Origin: Megaera polyxenophila
Lineage (GTDB): Bacteria; Pseudomonadota; Alphaproteobacteria; Rickettsiales; Rickettsiaceae
Length of the DNA: 64,000 bases
Direction: 5' to 3'
Assembly: GCF_029982035.1 (NCBI RefSeq)
Contig: NZ_CP104166.1
Coordinates: forward strand, 1,116,001-1,180,000
Of this stretch, positions 1 through 8,528 are shown piece by piece. The notes under the pieces were generated by a model that did no database searches, was not told the DNA's origin, and was given only the letters and a program-made list of their open reading frames with translations. Within the stretch, counting starts at the first letter, position 1; the number at the start of each line of letters is the position of its first letter. Made by a program: the position numbers and the translations under genes.

Positions 1-704
1 CCTCTCCAGCATATACGGATCAACCTACCTAAGCGGACTTTTAAGCTTATCATTATTTTTCTACGTTGCCTTGCTTTACTATCTTCCTTGTACTTCCAAA
101 GCTTGATCGTCTTATATTTAAAACTCTTGGCGTATGTCTCGTTAAGCGAAATACCAAGTCGTTTACAGAGATCTACTACTTTTGCTCTTGCGGTCTCCAT
201 TAAATGTACGTCATGTGGATGTTTGATATTCTTAATCTGTACAGTCGTATCTATAATCGCCGATTCCAAGTCTTTTTTTTTGAGTGCTCCGACCTTCAGT
301 CCTATACGCAAAAGCTCTTTTAGAATCTCTTTATATCCTTCCTCTCCCAGAGCATTGCGGAATCTACGTATAGTCGCCTCCGATACGTCAATATCTTGTT
401 GCATATACTCATAGCCGCAAAAATATTGCCAATATATATTTTCCTTTAATTCTTCCTCCGTAAACGAATCAGAACCGTTATACATAGCTTGCAGCATTGA
501 TAGTCCTAGCATTACTCTATGATCCTTCTTATTTCTACCGAATTGCTTGATTTCAACCTTAGCTAATGCCAGCGCTTCAAGTTCAGACCAATTTACCAAA
601 TCTCTCAGTTTATATAATTTGTTTTTGCGATTTAGTTGTATAGATAATTTTTCACCAAATAATCTTTCTTGTTTTTGAGAAAAACTAATATTTTCTATAG
701 GCAT
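1..704 (-). CDS. IS5-family transposase, N-terminal part (3' end outside window)
   Basis: An open frame of about 234 codons starts at the ATG at 702-704 and stays open to the window edge. The N-terminal half resembles the DUF772-type domain of IS5-family transposases (WQYFCGYEYMQ, then EATIRRFRNALGEEG). It is followed by IIDTTVQIKNIKHPHD, the region holding the first catalytic Asp of the DDE nuclease. The remaining catalytic residues would lie off the left edge. A good promoter lies just upstream (736-764). No frameshift or stop is visible in the part present. Family assignment is from motif recognition; the subgroup is uncertain. Confidence 0.75.
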   Translation of the reverse strand, partial: MPIENISFSQKQERLFGEKLSIQLNRKNKLYKLRDLVNWSELEALALAKVEIKQFGRNKKDHRVMLGLSMLQAMYNGSDSFTEEELKENIYWQYFCGYEYMQQDIDVSEATIRRFRNALGEEGYKEILKELLRIGLKVGALKKKDLESAIIDTTVQIKNIKHPHDVHLMETARAKVVDLCKRLGISLNETYAKSFKYKTIKLWKYKEDSKARQRRKIMISLKVRLGRLIRICWR

Positions 705-735
705 ATACTTTAAAATCCATAAGCTTTATGCGCTA

Positions 736-764
736 ATTATAACATTTTCTTATGGATTTCGTAA
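736..764 (-). promoter_or_regulatory. Sigma-70 type promoter of the partial IS5-family transposase
   Basis: On the minus strand a TTACGA -35 box (759-764) is followed after 17 bases by a perfect TATAAT -10 box (736-741). The transposase ATG lies about 32 bases downstream. Spacing and -10 are consensus, the -35 partly so. Confidence 0.55.
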
Positions 765-793
765 GCCATTTATAACATGAAACCCCTTCTAAT

Positions 794-3700
794 TCAGGGG
801 TAGAGAGTTTTGACGGAGAGACTTACTATAGTTCCGCTATCAAGCCAAATAATCTTGCAATCTATAATTTTATCCGGATATATTTCTCTAAAAGCTTGTT
901 TATAAAACCTTAATTGCTTGATGTAGGTATCCGGTATTAATCCTTTATTAGATTTACCGGATTTATAATCGATAATGATAATTCGCTCTTTCTGAATTAC
1001 TAAAAGGTCTACTCTCCCAATTTTTATTTCTGAATCTGTTTTATAGCCAAAAGATAATTCCGTTTTTAAGTCATATTTCGATAATTCGTTGAATTCCTCA
1101 TTAATTGCTATTTTTTCTAGGCTGGTTTTTATTCTTTTTTGTAAAGAGCTTTCTAATGTAGTAATTAATGGATGATTGAAAATACTAGATAGATTTCTAT
1201 TTCTCATGGCTTCTTCAAGGATTTTATGAAAGACTAGGCCATACTCGAGTAAATCTGTATTTTTATAAGAAGTGTCGGTTTCAATATTTGTATAAGATAA
1301 ACGTACGGTTTTATTTAGTTTCCACGGTGTTGGTGGGTTTATTATCTCCTGGTCAGCCTTTTTATTTTCTGCCAAGCAAAGTGATGGTTTTTGGCTACTG
1401 GAAACTAAACTGCTATCTCCATAGAGTAAGATACCATTTGCTTCTAAAGAGCCAATGTCCTGGAGAGATTTTTTTATTAATTCGTACCAGCAATTTTCAG
1501 GAATTTTGCTGTTGCCCTGATAACCACAGATGATTAAATGATCTTCTGCTCGAGTCATCCCGACGTATAATAATCTTAAATATTCTTGATAAACCTTTTG
1601 CTGTTCTTTTGTTTTAATTGTTTCATAAAATGCTGGAATATAAGAAGATGATTTTGCCGATAGTAACTGATTACTTTCATCCCAGATAAATCTATCGCTC
1701 ATGGTTGGAAGTTTGGTAGTATCACATAATATCACAATCGGAGCTTGCAGACCTTTTGAGCCGTGAACAGTCATGATACGGAGCTTATTTAATGATTCTG
1801 TATCTCTTTTTACAGTTATTGGGGTTTTTACAAACCAATAAATAAAGTTTTGTAAAGAATTTCCATATTCAAGAAAATAGTCATTACTAAGTTTAATGAA
1901 TTCATCGATTGCTTCATCATTTTTATTCATGATGTTCCTATAATCCATTACATCAGTGATATATGGAAAGAAATTGTTTAAAGGAAAAGAGCGATATAGG
2001 GCTAAAAACTCTTCTAGTTTATCTTTTATTAAAAAATATTGCTCCGATAATTTTACATATTCCCATAAGGATAATTTATTTGCCCGAGCAGCAATAACCA
2101 GTTTATAAAGCTCGTGTTCCGATAAGCCTAAAATAGGAGACTTAATTAATGTAGCTAAATTTAAATCATTTTCAGGATTTAATACAAAATTTGCAATAGC
2201 AATTAGATCTGCGACCGCCAGATCGTCAGCTAGAGATATTCTATCAAGTCCTGTTATGTCGATTTTAGCTTCTTTTAAAGCTTTGATGACCTCATCCGTG
2301 AAATCATCCCTGCTCCGGAAAAGGATCATGAAATCTTGAGCTGATATCTTGTTATTTGTAGAAGGCAAAATCCTACCGCTGCTTATTTGTTCTTTAACGT
2401 AATTAGCAATTTTTTTTGCCAAAATAACCTTGCTATTATTTTGTGTGTTTTCTGGGCAGATGGGCCAAAATTCATCAGCTGCATCACCGCCTTCATTACT
2501 GCATAAAGGCCATAACTGAACTAGCCCATTATGTGCATTACGATAAGGTATCATTTCTGGTAAATTAGCTTTAAAGTCTTCAGGGCTATTTTTTGCTATT
2601 TTGTTAAATACATCCTTTACACAGGTAAGAATTTCTTTAGTGGAACGGTACGAGACATTAAGATCAATTGTTTCAAAAACTTTTTTCCCTTCTTTTAGTT
2701 TATCGTTTAGAAATTTATTCATATAGGAAAAGGCAGAAATATCAGCTCCTTGGAAACTAAAAATCGATTGTTTTTCGTCTCCTACTACAAAGATCGTTCT
2801 GCTTTTGTTATTACCGGATTCTCCAGAATAAAATTCTTGGGCTAAAGCTTCTATTATACGCCATTGGCTATTACTTGTATCTTGAGCCTCGTCCACTAGT
2901 AAATGTTCTATACCGCCGTCTAATTTATATAGTACCCATTCCTTTGCCGTGGAATTTGTCAGTAAACTTTGAGTATGAAGTATTAGATCATCATAATCAA
3001 GAAAAGCGTTTTTGGTTTTGTATGACTCGAATTCTAGAATCAATTTTTCTGCTAATATCTCAAATAATTTTGAGTTTAAAAGTAAATTTTCTGTTTTTTT
3101 AACTTGATCGAGTTGGTAGATTTGGTCTTGAATTTTTTCCAGTTCTTCGTATAGGTCAGAGCCAGGAGAAGCTATTTTTTTAGTTACGATTCTTTTTTTC
3201 TTTTCTCCGGATAATGTTAAAAAGAAAGGCTTAATATCTTTGCTTGCAAGATCAGCTCCAAGTGAATCTAGGATTAAATTCTTGATATCAGAATTAGATA
3301 TAACTTCTATCGAAATATTTGGATCATGTTTTGCTAAATTGTTAATGCATTCTAATCCGCTAAGCTCGGGATTGCTTTCGGCAGATAAAGAGGTGAGCTT
3401 TTTTGTTAATATCTTTGTTTTTATAGAAATTATTTCATTAAAAATATCATCGATGGTTAATTCATGAAAGTTCTCTATAAGAAAATTAATAACATGCTGA
3501 ATTTCAGGGAGGTTGAATATTTGCCTTTTTATATCTCTTATTATCTTATTAACCTTGAATTCGTCAATAATTTTGAAATGAGGAGAAATTCCTGCTTCTA
3601 GCGGGAATTTCTTTAAAATTTTCTGGCAAAAAGAGTGAATAGTGTAAATATTTATTTGATCTTGAGTTTTTAGATATAATTCAAAGAGTGATGATGCCTT

Positions 3701-3988
3701 AATTAACTCATCTTTAGTCGGTTTTCTACCCAGTGTGTTTTGCAAACTATCTAGTAAGTCCTCTTGTGAAGAGTGTGACCATTTTTGAAACTGGGCAATT
3801 ATCCTTTCCTGCATCTCATTAGCGGCAGCATTAGTGAAAGTTAAGCACAGGATTTTGTTAAATGGCACGTTTTGCAAGAGAAGGCGGAGTACACGATCCG
3901 TTAAGATTTTTGTTTTACCAGTACCAGCTGATGCTGATACCCAGGTTGATAAGGTAGGATCTGAAGCTTTCAGTTGTAGAATACTCAT
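794..3988 (-). CDS. addA: Double-strand break repair helicase-nuclease AddA
   Basis: A 1064-residue UvrD-like superfamily 1 helicase with a C-terminal RecB-type nuclease. With AddB it would process double-strand ends for recombinational repair. Visible motifs: Walker A SAGTGKT near residue 20; LLVDEAQD near 365; GDEKQSIFSFQGAD near 405; TVHGSKG near 740; YVGMTRAEDH near 812. The nuclease motif follows with GRVDLLV near 990 and DYKSG near 1006. Length suits the alphaproteobacterial AddA family, and all motifs look intact. No addB lies in the window. The stop codon is only a few bases from the end of an insertion sequence, so the native downstream sequence has been displaced. Confidence 0.92.
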   Translation of the reverse strand: MSILQLKASDPTLSTWVSASAGTGKTKILTDRVLRLLLQNVPFNKILCLTFTNAAANEMQERIIAQFQKWSHSSQEDLLDSLQNTLGRKPTKDELIKASSLFELYLKTQDQINIYTIHSFCQKILKKFPLEAGISPHFKIIDEFKVNKIIRDIKRQIFNLPEIQHVINFLIENFHELTIDDIFNEIISIKTKILTKKLTSLSAESNPELSGLECINNLAKHDPNISIEVISNSDIKNLILDSLGADLASKDIKPFFLTLSGEKKKRIVTKKIASPGSDLYEELEKIQDQIYQLDQVKKTENLLLNSKLFEILAEKLILEFESYKTKNAFLDYDDLILHTQSLLTNSTAKEWVLYKLDGGIEHLLVDEAQDTSNSQWRIIEALAQEFYSGESGNNKSRTIFVVGDEKQSIFSFQGADISAFSYMNKFLNDKLKEGKKVFETIDLNVSYRSTKEILTCVKDVFNKIAKNSPEDFKANLPEMIPYRNAHNGLVQLWPLCSNEGGDAADEFWPICPENTQNNSKVILAKKIANYVKEQISSGRILPSTNNKISAQDFMILFRSRDDFTDEVIKALKEAKIDITGLDRISLADDLAVADLIAIANFVLNPENDLNLATLIKSPILGLSEHELYKLVIAARANKLSLWEYVKLSEQYFLIKDKLEEFLALYRSFPLNNFFPYITDVMDYRNIMNKNDEAIDEFIKLSNDYFLEYGNSLQNFIYWFVKTPITVKRDTESLNKLRIMTVHGSKGLQAPIVILCDTTKLPTMSDRFIWDESNQLLSAKSSSYIPAFYETIKTKEQQKVYQEYLRLLYVGMTRAEDHLIICGYQGNSKIPENCWYELIKKSLQDIGSLEANGILLYGDSSLVSSSQKPSLCLAENKKADQEIINPPTPWKLNKTVRLSYTNIETDTSYKNTDLLEYGLVFHKILEEAMRNRNLSSIFNHPLITTLESSLQKRIKTSLEKIAINEEFNELSKYDLKTELSFGYKTDSEIKIGRVDLLVIQKERIIIIDYKSGKSNKGLIPDTYIKQLRFYKQAFREIYPDKIIDCKIIWLDSGTIVSLSVKTLYP

Positions 3989-4043
3989 ATAAATGTTCTA
4001 TTTTAAAAATCAGAAAATTTTAGCGCTAAATAGTTTTATTAAT

Positions 4044-4721
4044 CTATATCGTCTTATAGATTGAATCACTAGATTCTATTAAAATTACAACATCGCTAGA
4101 GAAATTATAAAAGTTATTTGATCGTATTTTGGTATACCACTCTTCTTTAAGTACACTATAGTAAACTGTATCACGGCGTCTATTATCTGGCATAAGAGTG
4201 TGGCTTCGTAAAACCCCTTCTTCCATCGCACCAATTTTAATAAGACCAGCTCTTGCTCTTACATTAAGCACATCTGTCTTAAATTCTACTCTTTCCATAT
4301 TCAAGTAATCAAATGCAAAATTTAATAAATGAAACTTTGCGTTTTTATTAATACCAGTTCCTTGGGACAAGGTTTCTATCCAACTCCAGCCTATTTCTAT
4401 CCTATTATCTTTTGGAGAAAAATTCCCAAAGGCTGTAGATCCAACCACCTTATCCGTTTTTATATCCTCAACAACAAAATGATATCGTAAACCTAAACTT
4501 CTTTGTTGTACTGCGTCGTTAATATAATCTTCCATATCTTGTTCTTTACGCATTTTAATAGCAAAATATTTCCAGATTGCGTAGTCTGAATGAAAATTAG
4601 AAAAAGTAGACATATCCTCTATTTTTAATGGCCTTAACCTTACTATTTCATTATTGAGAATAATGTCATACTTAAAAAAATTTGTTTTATTCTCAGCTAC
4701 GGCAACTTTAAAATTGTTCAT
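4044..4721 (-). CDS. GNAT family N-acetyltransferase (RimJ/RimL-like)
   Basis: A 225-residue protein with the RimJ/RimL-type acetyltransferase fold, which transfers acetyl from acetyl-CoA to an amine such as a protein N-terminus. Supporting features are the opening strand EIVRLRPLKIEDM near residue 25, VVGSTAFGNF near 108, IEIGWSWI then SQGTGINKNAK near 122-140 (acetyl-CoA binding loop), and VEFKTDVLNVRARAGLIKIGA near 155-175. The substrate cannot be predicted. It lies upstream of addA on the same strand with a 55-base gap containing the palindrome TTTAGCGCTAAA (4019-4030). About 380 bases of noncoding DNA separate it from the divergent SIMPL gene. Confidence 0.8.
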   Translation of the reverse strand: MNNFKVAVAENKTNFFKYDIILNNEIVRLRPLKIEDMSTFSNFHSDYAIWKYFAIKMRKEQDMEDYINDAVQQRSLGLRYHFVVEDIKTDKVVGSTAFGNFSPKDNRIEIGWSWIETLSQGTGINKNAKFHLLNFAFDYLNMERVEFKTDVLNVRARAGLIKIGAMEEGVLRSHTLMPDNRRRDTVYYSVLKEEWYTKIRSNNFYNFSSDVVILIESSDSIYKTI

Positions 4722-5103
4722 ATTTTTCTCTATATTAATGTTAATACATGAATTACTATAGTATTTAACAATCCCTTTTGCGCCATTAAGGATGGGATAT
4801 TATTTGTCTTATTAATTTTACTTACAATCTAATGTTTCAATGGTTGATACCATAAGCAATATCATATAAGTAAAATACATACATAAATTATACCACTTAC
4901 CTTGAGCGGGGTAAGCTTTTTTATTTCGAGCTGCCAACATTTATAATTGCTAAGGATTAATATAAAATGTCTATTTTGCAACTGGCTGAGTAGTTTTTCT
5001 TAAAAAAAATATTAATATTTTAGATTAACTTAATTTTCTCGCTACAATTTGAATGAGGTAGGCTTTAACTAGCTTAATATTAAGTTTGAGTTAAATTTTA
5101 AAG
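4722..5103. other. Noncoding spacer between divergent genes
   Basis: No convincing coding frame was seen in these 382 bases. The spacer is AT-rich and should carry promoters for the GNAT gene (minus) and the SIMPL gene (plus). It also holds a terminator-like hairpin at 4896-4926 on the plus strand, although no plus-strand gene lies upstream of it. Confidence 0.5.
4896..4926 (+). terminator. Orphan rho-independent terminator-like hairpin
   Basis: CTTACC (4896-4901) pairs with GGTAAG (4910-4915) across an 8-base loop. CTTTTTTATTT follows directly on the plus strand. The stem is only 6 bp, so the call is tentative. There is no annotated plus-strand gene immediately upstream in the window. Confidence 0.35.
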
Positions 5104-5850
5104 ATGGATCAAATGGGCAAAATTATAAATATTAAATTCTTGCAAGTTTTATTAATATTTTCTGCATTTATAGGGCTTAAAGCTTACGGTGATGATGTTA
5201 ACAAAGAAGACGGTACATATCTAAATTTATCCGTTACTGAAACAAAACAGGTAGAACCGGATATACTTATTGCTAATTTGCGCTATGAAAGTGAATCTGA
5301 ATCTGCAAAAGAAGTACAGAATAAAATTAACCAGATGATGAAAAAAGCGTTATCTGTAGCGGAGAAGAAGGAAAATATAGAAGTTTCTACCGAACAGTAT
5401 TCAGTGTATAAATTTTCCAAACCAGTTAAACAAGGAGCAACTGAAAAAGAATTATGGAAAGGGTCTCAGTCTATTGTTATAAAGAGTAAATCTACGGAGG
5501 ATATACTTGCTTTATCCGGACAATTGCAGGAAATAGGATTAGTAATGAGTGACCTACATTATGAAGTTTCCATTGCAAAAATTGAAGAAACCCGTACCTC
5601 CATGGTCGAAAACGCTATCAACAAACTATTATCCCATGCTAAAAGAGTAGCTGGTATTATTGGTTTAAAAGAAGTTAAGATAAAAAACATTAACATTGAA
5701 GGCGATAATCGTTATCCACCTGTTCCTTATCCTAAATTAATGCGTACAGCTGCAGCAAATGTGGTAAGTAGCATAACTGCTCCGATTTCTGCCCCTGGAA
5801 AAATTGATATAACATTGAATATTTCAGCTACCATTTTACTTAAAAATTAA
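5104..5850 (+). CDS. SIMPL domain (DUF541) periplasmic protein
   Basis: A 248-residue protein with an N-terminal hydrophobic segment (ILQVLLIFSAFIGLKAYG-like, residues about 10-30) that reads as a signal peptide. The SIMPL/DUF541 fold follows: NLSVTETKQVEPDILIANLRYE near residues 40-60 and SQSIVIKSKSTEDILALSGQL near 120-140. Family members are exported proteins of poorly defined role, some linked to membrane or stress functions. An internal ATG at 5113 is an equally plausible start, and the signal peptide works from either. A hypothetical gene follows 12 bases downstream, suggesting one transcript. Confidence 0.75.
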   Translation: MDQMGKIINIKFLQVLLIFSAFIGLKAYGDDVNKEDGTYLNLSVTETKQVEPDILIANLRYESESESAKEVQNKINQMMKKALSVAEKKENIEVSTEQYSVYKFSKPVKQGATEKELWKGSQSIVIKSKSTEDILALSGQLQEIGLVMSDLHYEVSIAKIEETRTSMVENAINKLLSHAKRVAGIIGLKEVKIKNINIEGDNRYPPVPYPKLMRTAAANVVSSITAPISAPGKIDITLNISATILLKN

Positions 5851-5862
5851 TTGGAATAATTT

Positions 5863-6492
5863 ATGCCTTTGGAAGACCAATCGGAAGCTAGTTTTAATGA
5901 TTCTCTTTCCGAAAAGTACGAGTCAGAAATGGCTGAGATACTAGAAGAATTAAAGAAAGATGCCAATGTTGGTAAAGCTATTGATCGCATTATCGAAGAA
6001 GCAGATGAGCTTGGTGAAATGCAAAGCAAACTAATTTTATTGATAAAACAACACTTAGCTAAAAGTGAGTTAAAAATTGATAAATTAACTGGTAAAAAAA
6101 TCAAATTTAATGATGAGGAGGTAGAACAGGACATCAGTAAATTTACTCGCGACCTTATTACAAAATATGAAGGGGCGGATCGTGATATTGACGCAAATAA
6201 CAGTATAAATGATAAATATCCTTTAGATGCCAAGGCAAAAGCTAACATAAAGAAAACCATCAAGGAATTTGCTATATATGAGGTTTATAAAGTAATGAAT
6301 CCAAGAAGAATAGCAGGGGAAACTAAGAAAGATAATTATGCTCATAACATGATGATAGGCGGAGAAAAGCGAGCCAGTAAGTATGAGGGGGGCAAAGAAT
6401 CAGATTTAAAATCTTATGGGGAAGCAGAAGTTAGACGGATAGAACGGGCTAGTAAGACTTTCCAGAAGGGTGGCGGAGGATTAGGTATATAG
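5863..6492 (+). CDS. Conserved-looking hypothetical protein, hydrophilic, helical
   Basis: A 209-residue highly charged protein without membrane segment or signal peptide. The N-terminal two thirds is rich in Glu, Lys and Asp with heptad-like spacing (MAEILEELKKDANVGKAIDRIIEEADELGEMQ), so coiled-coil or helical bundle structure is likely. The tail is Gly-rich and basic (RIERASKTFQKGGGGLGI). I do not recognise a domain. It starts 12 bases after the SIMPL gene on the same strand, which suggests co-transcription. An antisense frame over the same bases was judged a shadow because this frame has ordinary rickettsial codon use. Confidence 0.65.
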   Translation: MPLEDQSEASFNDSLSEKYESEMAEILEELKKDANVGKAIDRIIEEADELGEMQSKLILLIKQHLAKSELKIDKLTGKKIKFNDEEVEQDISKFTRDLITKYEGADRDIDANNSINDKYPLDAKAKANIKKTIKEFAIYEVYKVMNPRRIAGETKKDNYAHNMMIGGEKRASKYEGGKESDLKSYGEAEVRRIERASKTFQKGGGGLGI

Positions 6493-6502
6493 GATTCATT
6501 AA

Positions 6503-7243
6503 TTAATTGCTTGCCATAAAGTTGTATAAACTAATAAAAAATAAATTTACCAGGCTGATAGGGTAAAATACTCTCTGCTTTATAAGCTTAGAAAATAGGT
6601 AGGCAAGAGTAATGCTAGTTACAAAAAATAATACGCTCTCGTTCCGACACCATAGACTTGCTGGTAAAATCAGGTGTACTAAAAGTTTACCATAGTTATA
6701 TGGACTTTTATCCTCTACCCCTTCGCGAATTATCCATAAGCTTAATATACAACCTAAAGATAAACTTGCCAGCCATGCGAAAATCTCTTGATCGGTTAAC
6801 GTGCGGTAAATTATGCCTGTTATAATAATACCTAAAGTAATCCTTGTTGGAATAAAATCATGGTCTAAATATATGAAAATATTTAAGATAGCGAGTGCTG
6901 CAAAACAAAAATAAAGGAAAAAATAGTCTAAATCCTGACCAGTAAGGTAGTATAAAACTATTGCTATTATTCCTATTAAAATTTCAAGCATTATATATGA
7001 TTTATTAATCGGGGCATGGCAGTAATTACATTTTCCACGGGTGCTAAACCAACTTAAAATCGGGAGGTATTCGTAAAAGACTAAAACATGATTACAATTT
7101 GAGCAAAATGGAGGCCTGGTCAATTTTTGGTTAAATCCGCTAATCATGATATTTCTAGGTAAACGGTAAAATAAAGTAGTAGTGAAGTTACCGATTAATA
7201 CTCCAAATAAGAAAAGGCTTATATAACTAACAATCAAAATCAA
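6503..7243 (-). CDS. A24-family prepilin peptidase-like membrane protein, apparently lacking one catalytic Asp
   Basis: A 246-residue multi-pass protein related to prepilin leader peptidase/N-methyltransferase. It has the N-terminal domain with two CxxC pairs (CSNC near residue 48 and CNYC near 72), which bind zinc in the family, and SYIMLEILIG after them. The first catalytic Asp appears in YLDHDFIPTRIT near 125. The second motif, normally GxGD, seems to be NYGKLL near 185 with Lys in place of Asp. Its start overlaps the 3' end of tgt by 17 bases, implying translational coupling. Whether it still cleaves leader peptides is doubtful; no pilus genes lie nearby. Confidence 0.7.
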   Translation of the reverse strand: MILIVSYISLFLFGVLIGNFTTTLFYRLPRNIMISGFNQKLTRPPFCSNCNHVLVFYEYLPILSWFSTRGKCNYCHAPINKSYIMLEILIGIIAIVLYYLTGQDLDYFFLYFCFAALAILNIFIYLDHDFIPTRITLGIIITGIIYRTLTDQEIFAWLASLSLGCILSLWIIREGVEDKSPYNYGKLLVHLILPASLWCRNESVLFFVTSITLAYLFSKLIKQRVFYPISLVNLFFISLYNFMASN

Positions 7244-8312
7244 AATCCCTACCTTCTTTAATATATGCTCTAATTCTGGACATTAATCCTTGAAAATATT
7301 GAATATTATGCCATGTCATTAACATTGAGCCAATTATCTCCCCGACCCTAACAGTATGATGCAAGTATGCTTTGCTATAATTAGCACACGCTGGGCAAGG
7401 ACAATCTTGTTCAAGAGGTGTGTTATCATCTGCATATTTACTGTTACGGATATTTACGGTTCCATATTTGGTAAATGCTTGGCCGTTTCTCCCAGATCGT
7501 GTTGGAATTACGCAATCAAACATATCCACACCTCTTTTTACTGCTCCGATAATATCAGATGGTTTACCTACTCCCATAAGGTAACGAGGTTTGTCTTCCG
7601 GTAAAAAAGCAGGGGCATAATCTAGAATGGAAAACATTATATCTTGGCCTTCCCCCACGGCTAATCCTCCTATAGCATACCCTTCAAAATCAAGTTCAAT
7701 AAGGTCAGAAGCTGATTTTTCTCTTAATTCCTGGTATATTCCGCCTTGCATAATACCGAATTGAGCATATCCTGGCCTTTGAACAAAAGAGTTTCGCGAC
7801 CTTTCTGCCCATCTGGAAGTTAATTCCATTGAAGATTTAGCTTGCTTAAAAGTTGCTGGGTACGGTGTGCATTCGTCAAAAACCATACTGATGGTGCTAC
7901 CGAGTAAATACTGAATTTCTGTTGATCTTTCCGGAGTAAGCATATGTTTACTTCCATCAATGTGAGACCTGAATTCTACTCCCTCTTCTGTAATTTTTCG
8001 TAAATCAGATAATGACATTACCTGAAATCCTCCGGAATCTGTAAGAATCGGTCCGGCCCAGTTCATAAACTTATGGAGGCCGCCAAGTTTAGCAATTCTT
8101 TCTGCTCCTGGTTTTAACATTAAATGGTAAGTATTGCCAAGAATGATATCACTTCCGGTAGACTTTACCGATTCTGGGAACATTGCCTTTACTGCCGCCC
8201 GTGTGCCGACAGGCATAAATGCAGGGGTTTGGATAGTGCCATGGGCTGTTTCAATAAATCCTGTTCGTGCTTTGTTATTAGTTGCTTTTAACTGGAATTT
8301 AAATTTATTCAT
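7227..8312 (-). CDS. tgt: Queuine tRNA-ribosyltransferase (tRNA-guanine transglycosylase)
   Basis: A 361-residue enzyme that exchanges guanine-34 of tRNAs with GUN anticodons for a queuosine precursor. Motifs: TPAFMPVGTRAAVKAM at the N-terminus, the catalytic TDSGGFQVMSL near residue 85, FDECTPYPA, GIMQGG, and YLMGVGKP. The zinc site is CPCPAC followed by HH near 300-320. I start it at the ATG at 8310-8312. An upstream extension of the open frame to 8366 is encoded by the adjoining IS91-family element and is not native. The IS end lies about 10 bases from the start codon, so the native promoter has probably been lost. The 3' end overlaps the prepilin-peptidase-like gene. Confidence 0.93.
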   Translation of the reverse strand: MNKFKFQLKATNNKARTGFIETAHGTIQTPAFMPVGTRAAVKAMFPESVKSTGSDIILGNTYHLMLKPGAERIAKLGGLHKFMNWAGPILTDSGGFQVMSLSDLRKITEEGVEFRSHIDGSKHMLTPERSTEIQYLLGSTISMVFDECTPYPATFKQAKSSMELTSRWAERSRNSFVQRPGYAQFGIMQGGIYQELREKSASDLIELDFEGYAIGGLAVGEGQDIMFSILDYAPAFLPEDKPRYLMGVGKPSDIIGAVKRGVDMFDCVIPTRSGRNGQAFTKYGTVNIRNSKYADDNTPLEQDCPCPACANYSKAYLHHTVRVGEIIGSMLMTWHNIQYFQGLMSRIRAYIKEGRDFDFDC

Positions 8313-8320
8313 TATTATTT

Positions 8321-8350
8321 TATATAGTATAGGAAATTCAAAATTTGCAA
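8321..8350 (-). promoter_or_regulatory. Possible outward promoter at the IS91-family end driving tgt
   Basis: On the minus strand TTGCAA (8345-8350) and TATATA (8321-8326) are separated by 18 bases at the very end of the element, pointing at tgt. The -10 box would lie only about 9 bases before the tgt ATG, giving a nearly leaderless message. This is inference from box similarity only. Confidence 0.25.
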
Positions 8351-8528
8351 CCAGAAAAATCATCAATCAGCTTTTTAAAAATTCGTTTAATAAATATGTA
8401 GTTACCAGCCACAATATTAGAAATTATCAACACTTTTACAAAAATCTCTGCCAGAATCTATCTAAAAATAGGTTCAGTTTTACAAATTATGTGGCCAAGA
8501 CGTGAAAGAAGTGTTCGCCATAATGATG

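Larger units (their letters stand above)
1..790 (-). mobile_element. Partial IS5-family insertion sequence (runs off left edge)
   Basis: A transposase gene reading leftward, its promoter and about 90 bases of noncoding end occupy this stretch. It ends against the last codons of addA at 794. I could not define the terminal inverted repeat because the other end lies outside the window. It differs from the two IS5-family copies at 45.6 kb and 58.6 kb. Element family is inferred from the transposase, and the right boundary is approximate. Confidence 0.6.

Noticed and set aside
776..806. CCCCT/AGGGG hairpin at the addA stop as an addA terminator
   Set aside because: The stem is 5 bp, overlaps the stop codon and has only three T after it. 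It may equally belong to the insertion-sequence end.
5847..6263. Minus-strand 138-codon frame opposite the hypothetical gene at 5863
   Set aside because: Ser/Leu-rich antisense translation typical of a mirror of Glu/Lys-rich coding sequence; no ribosome site and it conflicts with the neighbouring operon.
8313..8366. N-terminal extension of Tgt
   Set aside because: The extra residues are encoded by the end of the IS91-family element, and the family N-terminus begins at the ATG at 8312.
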